Position numbers and translations under genes: made by a program. From Clostridia bacterium (lineage in GTDB: Bacteria; Bacillota; Clostridia; UBA1381), in NCBI GenBank assembly GCA_017420825.1, contig JAFQNU010000047.1, positions 1 through 6,168 of the forward strand: 6,168 nt of DNA, written 5' to 3'. The notes under the pieces are model-generated. The model saw only the letters and a list, made by a program, of their open reading frames with translations. It ran no database searches and was not told the origin of the DNA. Shown here one piece after another: positions 1 through 5,048 of the stretch; position 1 is the stretch's first letter, and every line of letters starts with the position of its first letter.

Positions 1-1
1 C

Positions 2-679
2 GTTGGTATGGTTAACGGTTTAATCAAAGACCAGAACATCACAGTTCCTGTAGCTCTTCATTTAGATCATGGTTCATATGACCACTGCTACAAATGTATT
101 GAAGCAGGTTTCTCATCAGTAATGTTTGACGGTTCACACTTCCCTATTGAGGAAAATAAAGCAAAGACAACCGAATTAGTTAATATCTGCCACTCTAAGG
201 GTATTTCAATTGAAGCAGAGGTTGGCTCAATCGGCGGTGAAGAGGACGGAGTTGTTGGAGCAGGTGAAATTGCTGACCCGACAGAATGTAAGACAATTGC
301 TGACCTCGGAGTTGACTTCCTTGCAGCAGGTATCGGAAACATTCATGGTAAGTACCCCGAAAACTGGAAAGGTCTCGACTTTGACGCTCTTGCAAAAATT
401 AAGGACTTGACAGGTGATATGCCATTGGTTTTACATGGCGGTACAGGTATTCCTGCTGATATGATTAAAACAGCTATCTCATTGGGAGTTGCTAAAATCA
501 ATGTAAACACTGAATGTCAGCTTTATTTCCAGGCTGCAACAAGAAAGTATATTGAGGCAGGCAAGGACCTTGAAGGTAAAGGCTTTGACCCAAGAAAGCT
601 TTTAGCACCGGGCTGCGAGGCAATTAAAGAAATTGTTAAGGAAAAAATGGAGCTTTTCGGCTCAATCAATAAGGCGTAA
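2..679 (+). CDS. fba: Class II fructose-bisphosphate aldolase, 5'-truncated by the window edge
   Basis: This zinc-dependent cytosolic enzyme reversibly cleaves fructose-1,6-bisphosphate to dihydroxyacetone phosphate and glyceraldehyde-3-phosphate in glycolysis and gluconeogenesis. The reading frame is open from base 2, so the Met at base 8 is internal. About 225 codons remain, and some 70 N-terminal residues are missing compared with the roughly 290-residue streptococcal-type Fba it resembles. Visible family motifs are HLDHG (catalytic Asp and zinc His, His codon 68-70), SIEAEVG, GNIHGKY (zinc His, 344-346), LVLHGGTGI (zinc His and phosphate loop, 434-436) and AKINVNTE. The full zinc set of the barrel is therefore present. 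The C-terminus ending FGSINKA matches the FGS...KA ending of Firmicute homologues. The SIGGEEDG loop and GNIHG motif favour glycolytic Fba over tagatose-bisphosphate aldolases (GatY/KbaY), although substrate cannot be proved from sequence. It is followed by its own terminator and is not cotranscribed by design with uxaC. Confidence 0.95.
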   Translation, partial: VGMVNGLIKDQNITVPVALHLDHGSYDHCYKCIEAGFSSVMFDGSHFPIEENKAKTTELVNICHSKGISIEAEVGSIGGEEDGVVGAGEIADPTECKTIADLGVDFLAAGIGNIHGKYPENWKGLDFDALAKIKDLTGDMPLVLHGGTGIPADMIKTAISLGVAKINVNTECQLYFQAATRKYIEAGKDLEGKGFDPRKLLAPGCEAIKEIVKEKMELFGSINKA

Positions 680-693
680 GATATTTATATAAC

Positions 694-733
694 AAGGGGC
701 TGCTGCAAATGAGTTTTTTTGCAGCAGTCTCTT
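694..733 (+). terminator. Rho-independent terminator of fba
   Basis: A hairpin begins 14 bases after the fba stop. The inner 10 bp are perfect (700-709 with 718-727), and the outer 6 bp (694-699 with 728-733) include two G-U pairs. The loop is 710-717. The run of T lies in the loop and inner stem rather than behind the stem. The following tail is only moderately U-rich, so some read-through towards uxaC is possible. Confidence 0.8.
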
Positions 734-751
734 ATTAAAATTAACTGTATA

Positions 752-780
752 TTGACAATATTTAATAATTAATATATAAT
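752..780 (+). promoter_or_regulatory. Consensus sigma-A promoter of uxaC
   Basis: A perfect -35 box TTGACA (752-757) is separated by exactly 17 bases from a perfect -10 box TATAAT (775-780). This predicts a transcript start near 787 and a leader of about 27 bases. The spacer contains an 11-bp odd-centred palindrome, TTAATAATTAA (762-772), which may be an operator or simply AT-rich sequence. A full-consensus promoter in front of a catabolic gene usually implies control by a repressor, but no cre-like site (TGNAANCGNNNNCA type) is seen. Confidence 0.85.
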
Positions 781-813
781 AAGTATAACTATTTTAAAGG
801 ATGGTATTATTTT

Positions 814-2034
814 ATGAGCTTTATTAATGAAAATTTTATGTTAAAAAACGAGACTGCAAAACAGATTTACAACGCAGTAGAGGATTTACCCATTATTGAC
901 TATCACTGCCATCTCTCCCCAAAGATGATTGCAGACAATTATAAATTTAAAAATGCATATGAGCTATTCTTAGGCGGAGACCACTACAAATGGAGACAAA
1001 TGCGTACCTTTGGAATTGATGAGGAATACATAACAGGTAATTCAGATGATTTTGAAAAATTTAAGGCATTTGCAAAAATGATGCCATACTTAATCGGCAA
1101 TCCTCTGTTCCACTGGACTCATCTTGAGCTTAAAAGATATTTTGATATTGACGAAATTCTTTCCGAGGAAACGGCAGAGGAAATATGGAATAAGTGTAAT
1201 AAAATGCTTGCAAGCGACGATTTTTCAACTCAAAATCTGATTAAAAAATCAAATGTTGAGGTAATATGTACAACAGATAACCCATATGACAATCTTGAAT
1301 ATCATAAAAGTCTAAAGGATTTCGGGACAAAAATCCTCCCCACCTTCAGACCTGACTTAAAGGAGATAAAGAGCGATATTGTTGAAAGAATGGACTACTT
1401 TGACAGTATTGGCTGTAAGCTTTCCGACCATGCAATAGATGAAATGAATGACGAGGTTATAGAAAAAATCATTTTCCTTGGTGAAGAGTATGCAAAACGT
1501 GGTTGGACAATGCAGTTGCACATAGGAGCATTGAGAAACAATAACACAAGAATGTTTGAAAAGCTTGGTCCTGATATCGGATTTGACTCAATAAATGACT
1601 TTGAAATTGCAAAGGGACTTTCAAAAATTCTCGATAGTCTTGACAAAAAGGACGCTCTTCCAAAAACCATACTCTACTGCTTAAATCCAAAGGATAATTA
1701 CGTTATCGGAACAATGCTTGGTAATTTTCAGAGGGGTCCTGTAAAGGGAAAAATTCAGTTCGGTTCAGGCTGGTGGTTCTGTGACCAAAGAGACGGAATG
1801 GAAGAACAAATGAAAGCACTTTCAAATCTTGGTATGATTTCATGCTTTGTCGGAATGTTAACCGACAGCCGCAGCTTTGTCTCCTACCCACGACATGAAT
1901 ATTTCAGACGTATTCTTTCAAATCTCCTCGGCAAGTGGGTTGAAGAGGGAGAATACCCTAATGATATTGAAAAAGTTTGCGAAATTGCAAAAAATATCTG
2001 CTATTATAACGCAAAAAATTACTTTAAATTCTAA
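814..2034 (+). CDS. uxaC: Uronate isomerase (glucuronate/galacturonate isomerase), compact form
   Basis: This cytosolic enzyme of the amidohydrolase superfamily isomerises D-glucuronate to D-fructuronate and D-galacturonate to D-tagaturonate, the first step of hexuronate breakdown to 2-keto-3-deoxygluconate. Family motifs in order are PIIDYHCHLSP with the metal-binding HxH (His31, His33), GDHYKWRQMRT (55-65), GNPLFHWTHLEL (95-106), CTTDNPYD (152-159), GCKLSDHAID (200-209), LHIGALRNNN (235-244), LGPDIGFDSIND (251-262), FGSGWWFCDQRDGME (316-330) and LTDSRSF (349-355), whose Asp351 is the expected catalytic acid/base. The ATG at 814 is supported by an AAAGGATGG ribosome site (796-804) and by alignment of the N-terminus to E. 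coli UxaC. At 406 residues it is about 60 shorter than E. coli UxaC (about 470). The loss is in-frame in two places around residues 180-220, and all catalytic motifs remain. It has its own promoter and terminator, so it is monocistronic here. No transporter, uxuA/B or kdgK lies beside it. Confidence 0.95.
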   Translation: MSFINENFMLKNETAKQIYNAVEDLPIIDYHCHLSPKMIADNYKFKNAYELFLGGDHYKWRQMRTFGIDEEYITGNSDDFEKFKAFAKMMPYLIGNPLFHWTHLELKRYFDIDEILSEETAEEIWNKCNKMLASDDFSTQNLIKKSNVEVICTTDNPYDNLEYHKSLKDFGTKILPTFRPDLKEIKSDIVERMDYFDSIGCKLSDHAIDEMNDEVIEKIIFLGEEYAKRGWTMQLHIGALRNNNTRMFEKLGPDIGFDSINDFEIAKGLSKILDSLDKKDALPKTILYCLNPKDNYVIGTMLGNFQRGPVKGKIQFGSGWWFCDQRDGMEEQMKALSNLGMISCFVGMLTDSRSFVSYPRHEYFRRILSNLLGKWVEEGEYPNDIEKVCEIAKNICYYNAKNYFKF

Positions 2035-2041
2035 AATATGT

Positions 2042-2078
2042 AAATATTGTGGGTGCTTTACCCACAATATTTTTATTT
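2042..2078. terminator. Bidirectional terminator between uxaC and the manganese catalase gene
   Basis: A perfect 13-bp stem (2042-2054 with 2060-2072) with a 5-base loop (2055-2059) fills the gap between two converging genes. On the plus strand it runs into a T-rich tail (2070-2078). On the minus strand the outer A-T pairs and the downstream sequence also supply a T-rich stretch. It begins 7 bases after the uxaC stop and ends at the stop codon of the opposite gene (2073-2075), so it can serve both. Confidence 0.85.
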
Positions 2079-2741
2079 GAATACAGGCTTTGACACCTCT
2101 GTATCTGCAAAACTGTTCTCTGCAGGTGACGGTTCTGACATACTAAAATACATCTTTGCCGCTTTGGTTGTTCCGAAATCTCTGTTTGAACCTGTATTTT
2201 GTACCCTGTTAAATGCTTCACGAAACATCGCATTATGAGCTTCTTCCCTGTTTAACAGAAAATCTATTGTTTCCTTTACCTTTTTATCATCAATCTGTCT
2301 GTACAGATATTCATAGACAACCTTAGCTCTTTGTTCAGATGCAATATTTGATAACAAATCTGCACACAAATCACCTGTTACACTCACATAATCCCCTGTC
2401 CATGAATAACCCGAAGCATTGATAAGTCCTGGATTAAGTCCCAAAAGAACGTGCGTCTGGATTTCTCCCGCAACAACCTGTCCAGCCTCAACATCATGAC
2501 CATTTAAAAGATTTATTGTTTGTGCGACCATTTCCATATGACCAAGCTCTTCTGCTGCAATATCCAAAAATAAGTCCTTTATTTCCGGGTCCTTAATACG
2601 GAAGCTTTGTGACATATATTGCATAGCCGCCTTCATCTCACCATTTGCACCACCAAGCTGTTCCTGTAAAAGAGCTGCATACTGCGGATTGGCTCTTTCT
2701 ACTGCAACAGGGTGAAACAACATTTTTTCGTGTTTAAACAT
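2073..2741 (-). CDS. Manganese catalase family protein (CotJC-like)
   Basis: This ferritin-like four-helix-bundle protein is expected to bind two manganese ions and convert hydrogen peroxide to water and oxygen. Numbered from the chosen ATG (222 residues), the ligand set is Glu35 (GGANGEMKAA), Glu65 and His68 (AAEELGHMEM), Glu136 (ASEQRAKVVY) and His169 (NREEAHNAMF). The 3- and 33-residue spacings match those recalled for Lactobacillus plantarum Mn-catalase (35/66/69/148/181). It is longer than the spore-coat protein CotJC (about 190) and shorter than full catalases (about 260-300). The extra length is a polar C-terminal tail (about residues 185-222) without motifs. There is no signal peptide. 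A GTG three codons upstream (2748-2750) keeps the frame open but lies inside the Shine-Dalgarno sequence, so the ATG at 2739-2741 is chosen. It is probably transcribed alone, because a hairpin separates it from the upstream minus-strand gene. Peroxide defence and spore coat are both possible roles; no cotJA/cotJB neighbours are present to decide. Confidence 0.9.
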   Translation of the reverse strand: MFKHEKMLFHPVAVERANPQYAALLQEQLGGANGEMKAAMQYMSQSFRIKDPEIKDLFLDIAAEELGHMEMVAQTINLLNGHDVEAGQVVAGEIQTHVLLGLNPGLINASGYSWTGDYVSVTGDLCADLLSNIASEQRAKVVYEYLYRQIDDKKVKETIDFLLNREEAHNAMFREAFNRVQNTGSNRDFGTTKAAKMYFSMSEPSPAENSFADTEVSKPVFK

Positions 2742-2747
2742 AATAAT

Positions 2748-2757
2748 CACCTTCCTT
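2748..2757 (-). promoter_or_regulatory. Ribosome binding site that fixes the start of the manganese catalase gene
   Basis: Read on the minus strand this is AAGGAAGGTG, 6 bases before the ATG at 2741. Its final GTG is in frame and could be mistaken for the start, but that would leave no spacing to the Shine-Dalgarno sequence. Confidence 0.75.
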
Positions 2758-2813
2758 TTTTAATACAATATTATTTTTTCAAAATTCCCGTAACATATAC
2801 ATTTTTTAATCAA

Positions 2814-2844
2814 ATAACAGCACTCCAAAACAGAATGCTGTTAT
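2814..2844 (-). terminator. Probable terminator of the GH109-like gene
   Basis: A perfect 9-bp inverted repeat, ATAACAGCA (2814-2822) with TGCTGTTAT (2836-2844), lies 11 bases beyond the stop of the minus-strand gene at 2856. The 13-base loop may be tightened by extra pairs after one mismatch. The minus-strand tail is only weakly T-rich, so termination may be partial and some read-through into the manganese catalase gene is possible. The rest of 2742-2855 is AT-rich and shows no convincing sigma-A promoter. Confidence 0.6.
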
Positions 2845-2855
2845 CTCACAATTTT

Positions 2856-4040
2856 TTATTTTAAATTTTTAAAATCAGGAACCTCAACAGGTGCTCCGCC
2901 TGCCTTGATTGATTTTTCTGACAATGGTGTAATACACATCCAAGCCGCCGCATCATATACATCTATCGGCATAGGCTCTCCGCTTTTTACGTGTTCAAAA
3001 AATGTGTTATACACTAAATAATCCATCCCGTCATGTCCTGCCTGAACTCCGTCCTCAATGTATTTCCTCCACACGTTGTGCTCATATTTGTCAATATATT
3101 TTTCAGCATTACCCCAATTCGGCTTCCAAACCCAATGCTCGCTGTCTCCCATATCACTCTCAAGATATACAGAATCGGTTGCCTCCTCATACATTCCCTT
3201 AGTACCCTGAACTGTAAAGCCACGGCTGTAAAATCTCGGTAACGATGTGTCAAGTGTTATTACAATAGTTTCTCCGCGTTCACATTTAATCATTGTAGTA
3301 ACAACATCACCCTGTGCAAATTCAGCATTTACAAGCTCCTTATCATCTGCTTTTTTTGCCATAACATACTCATGCATTCCCACCGATTTTGATGCAATTG
3401 AGCTGAGACTTACAAAGCGGTTTCCCCTGTTAATATCTAAAACCTGTGCAATAGGTCCGATTTCATGTGTAGGATAATTCTCACAATTTCTTGTCAGATA
3501 TTCATTTAAGCGGTAATGTCTCAATTCCTTACCATATGTAACCTCATGACGTAAATCGTGATGATAACCACCCTTACAATGCACGATTTCTCCGAATATT
3601 CCCTGTTTAACCATGTTCAATACCATCATTTCACGTCTGCCATAGCAACAGTTTTCCATAAACATAAACGGCGTTTTAGTTCTCTCATAGGTCTTTACAA
3701 GCTCGAAGCATTCCTCAATGCTTTCCACACCGCCAACCTCACAGCCGCATGGTATTCCTGCCTCAAGGCATTTGATAACCATTTCAATATGAACGTCCCA
3801 CGATGCTGAAACAATAATACAATCCACTTTGTTCTTGTCAACAAGCTCCTCATAGCGAAGAGTTTTAAACGGCATTTCAAAACCAGCTTCAACTATATTT
3901 TTTGCCGCTTCCTCCACCCTGTCCTCATACAGGTCACATACTGCCGTTACGACAACATTGCTGTTTGTCAAAAATGTGTCCTTTAACAGCATTGAGCCAC
4001 GTTGACCTAATCCGATTACTCCAACTTTTAATTTTTCCAT
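2856..4040 (-). CDS. Gfo/Idh/MocA-fold protein resembling GH109 NAD-dependent alpha-N-acetylgalactosaminidase
   Basis: The N-terminal half (residues 1-125) is a Rossmann fold with KVGVIGLGQRG (5-15) for NAD(P) binding. The rest is the alpha/beta substrate domain of the Gfo/Idh/MocA family. Many features point to the GH109 branch, which removes terminal GalNAc by an NAD-dependent oxidation-elimination cycle: FMENCCYGR (127-135), GYHHDLRHE (158-166), NYPTHEIGPIAQVLDINRGNRF (188-209), PRFYSRGFTVQGTKG (268-282), HDGMDYL (336-342) and VYDAAAW (361-367). Glu129, Tyr159, Tyr189, His192 and Tyr271 sit where Glu149, Tyr179, Tyr225, His228 and Tyr307 are recalled in the Elizabethkingia enzyme. Most characterised GH109 proteins are longer and carry a Tat or lipoprotein leader; this one (394 residues) has none, so it should be cytosolic. 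It starts at ATG 4040 behind GGGAG (4048-4052, 7-base spacing). It is divergent from the AraC-type gene, which probably regulates it. A plain sugar dehydrogenase remains the alternative. Confidence 0.85.
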   Translation of the reverse strand: MEKLKVGVIGLGQRGSMLLKDTFLTNSNVVVTAVCDLYEDRVEEAAKNIVEAGFEMPFKTLRYEELVDKNKVDCIIVSASWDVHIEMVIKCLEAGIPCGCEVGGVESIEECFELVKTYERTKTPFMFMENCCYGRREMMVLNMVKQGIFGEIVHCKGGYHHDLRHEVTYGKELRHYRLNEYLTRNCENYPTHEIGPIAQVLDINRGNRFVSLSSIASKSVGMHEYVMAKKADDKELVNAEFAQGDVVTTMIKCERGETIVITLDTSLPRFYSRGFTVQGTKGMYEEATDSVYLESDMGDSEHWVWKPNWGNAEKYIDKYEHNVWRKYIEDGVQAGHDGMDYLVYNTFFEHVKSGEPMPIDVYDAAAWMCITPLSEKSIKAGGAPVEVPDFKNLK

Positions 4041-4052
4041 ACTATCACTCCC

Positions 4053-4067
4053 AAAATTCAGAATTTT
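4053..4067. promoter_or_regulatory. Odd-centred palindrome in the leader of the GH109-like gene (candidate operator)
   Basis: AAAATTC-A-GAATTTT is a perfect 7+1+7 inverted repeat just upstream of the GGGAG ribosome site of the minus-strand gene, about +24 to +38 from its predicted transcript start. The single-base centre argues against an RNA hairpin and for a DNA-binding site. In AT-rich DNA chance cannot be excluded. Confidence 0.4.
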
Positions 4068-4075
4068 ATATTTAC

Positions 4076-4086
4076 AAATCTGATTT
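4076..4086. promoter_or_regulatory. Second odd-centred palindrome in the divergent control region
   Basis: AAATC-T-GATTT is a perfect 5+1+5 inverted repeat centred at 4081, 21 bp (two helical turns) from the centre of the palindrome at 4060. It lies at about +5 to +15 of the predicted minus-strand transcript. Confidence 0.3.
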
Positions 4087-4092
4087 ATTATG

Positions 4093-4123
4093 TTATCATT
4101 ATATCAAACAAAATTAATATAAT
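4093..4123 (+). promoter_or_regulatory. Promoter of the AraC-family regulator gene
   Basis: A perfect -10 box TATAAT (4118-4123) lies about 26 bases before the ATG. The best -35 candidate, TTATCA (4093-4098), is weak and sits at a long 19-base spacing. A poor -35 box suggests low or activator-dependent expression. It overlaps the minus-strand promoter almost completely. Confidence 0.55.
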
Positions 4124-4126
4124 CAA
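4098..4126 (-). promoter_or_regulatory. Sigma-A promoter of the GH109-like gene
   Basis: Read on the minus strand, TTGATT (4121-4126) is followed after 17 bases by a perfect TATAAT (4098-4103). The predicted transcript start is near 4091, giving a leader of about 50 bases that contains both palindromes. Its -35 box overlaps the -10 box of the opposing regulator promoter. Confidence 0.7.
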
Positions 4127-4148
4127 TTCGAAAAAGGACAAATTTTAT

Positions 4149-5021
4149 ATGAAAACGGATAAAAATTATATTGCAAAAACCTTAGAACCTATAAATAAAA
4201 ATACACACAGCATAACTATTGGAAACGTGTATTCAATATTCGAAGAAAAGTTTTCACCTGAATTTTATTTTAGCGGAGAGTGCCACGCACCATGGGAAAT
4301 GGTGTACGTAATTGACGGTACTGTAGGAATTACTGCTGATGACAAAATACACATCCTCTCTCCTGGCGATATGATATTTCATAAGCCAATGGAATTTCAC
4401 AAAATATGGGGTGTAAACAATGACAAATTACACGTGTTTATATGCTCCTTCGACCTTAGCGGAGGCCTTTCACATCGTCTGCGTGACGGACTTTATCAGC
4501 TCAATGAAAACACCCACAGACAAATGAACACCCTCTTAGGGCTGCTCCGTTCACAAACAGTAATGCCTACATCGGAATATTTTATTGCATATTATGAGCC
4601 TTTAGTTAAAAACAGTGATATGACAGCACAGCTTGCAATCAAGTATCTTGAACTTATATTCTTAGAGCTTTCAATGTCAGATAAACGCACCCACTCAAAA
4701 AACTACAACGAAAATATGCTTTTATACACGCAAATAGCACAAATCCTTGAAGAACACGTCTATGACAAAATCACAATACCTCAGATTGCCTCTTTATGCG
4801 GAGTAAGCAGTGCAACTGTCAAGAACTGTTTTTCAAAATATGCCGATTGCGGAATACATAAGTATTTTCTCGGAATAAAAATCCGTACTGCAATTGAGCT
4901 TTTAAAATCAGGTAAAAATGTGAATGAAGTAAGCGATATGCTCCAATTTGCAAATCCAAATTACTTCAGCTATGTATTTAAGCGCGAAACAGGCACTTGC
5001 GCAAGCTCATACAGAAGATAA
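4149..5021 (+). CDS. AraC-family transcriptional regulator with N-terminal cupin domain
   Basis: This DNA-binding protein probably senses a sugar or sugar derivative and controls nearby catabolic genes. The N-terminal part (about 38-100) has the cupin pattern of AraC ligand-binding domains: HAPWEMVYVIDGTVGI (46-61), then LSPGDMIFHKPMEFHKI (70-86). Residues 101-185 form a helical linker. The C-terminal part (about 190-290) holds the two helix-turn-helix units: ITIPQIASLCGVSSATVKNCFSKY for the first, and VNEVSDMLQFANPNYFSYVFKRETG...SYRR for the second, with the canonical NYFS.VFKRETG signature. The length of 290 is usual for the family. The ATG at 4149 follows AAAAAGGAC (4131-4139). The recognition helix of the first unit (SSATVKNCFSKY) departs from the common SxxYLSRLFKK form, so specificity cannot be transferred from known members. 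Divergent placement with overlapping promoters makes the GH109-like gene the likeliest target; the inducer is unknown. Confidence 0.92.
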   Translation: MKTDKNYIAKTLEPINKNTHSITIGNVYSIFEEKFSPEFYFSGECHAPWEMVYVIDGTVGITADDKIHILSPGDMIFHKPMEFHKIWGVNNDKLHVFICSFDLSGGLSHRLRDGLYQLNENTHRQMNTLLGLLRSQTVMPTSEYFIAYYEPLVKNSDMTAQLAIKYLELIFLELSMSDKRTHSKNYNENMLLYTQIAQILEEHVYDKITIPQIASLCGVSSATVKNCFSKYADCGIHKYFLGIKIRTAIELLKSGKNVNEVSDMLQFANPNYFSYVFKRETGTCASSYRR

Positions 5022-5048
5022 CAGGACGACCTGTATGGTCGTCCCGTT
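5020..5048. terminator. Hairpin between the converging regulator and topoisomerase genes
   Basis: A GC-rich perfect 8-bp stem (5024-5031 with 5037-5044) with loop TGTAT, extended by three more pairs after one mismatch, occupies the entire 25-base gap between the two stop codons and touches both. Neither side has a strong T run (minus-strand tail TGTTATCTT is the better one), so it may act bidirectionally but not very efficiently. Confidence 0.65.

Noticed and set aside
8..10. Met codon at base 8 as the start of the aldolase gene
   Set aside because: Homologues have about 70 more N-terminal residues, and the frame is open to the left edge.
734..813. A catabolite-responsive (cre) element or riboswitch ahead of uxaC
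   Set aside because: No cre-like core is present, and the predicted leader of about 27 bases is too short for a riboswitch.
2742..2750. GTG at 2750 as start of the manganese catalase gene, adding three residues
   Set aside because: The GTG is the end of the Shine-Dalgarno sequence AAGGAAGGTG, so it has no ribosome-site spacing; the ATG at 2741 is correctly spaced.
2742..2813. A promoter of the manganese catalase gene, including sporulation sigma types
   Set aside because: AT-rich hexamers such as TAATAT and TATTGT occur on the minus strand, but none pairs with a credible -35 box at proper spacing, and no sporulation-sigma pattern is clear enough to claim.
3558..3809. Plus-strand open frames antisense to the GH109-like gene
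   Set aside because: They are shadows of a well-supported gene with conserved motifs throughout; no promoter or ribosome site precedes them.
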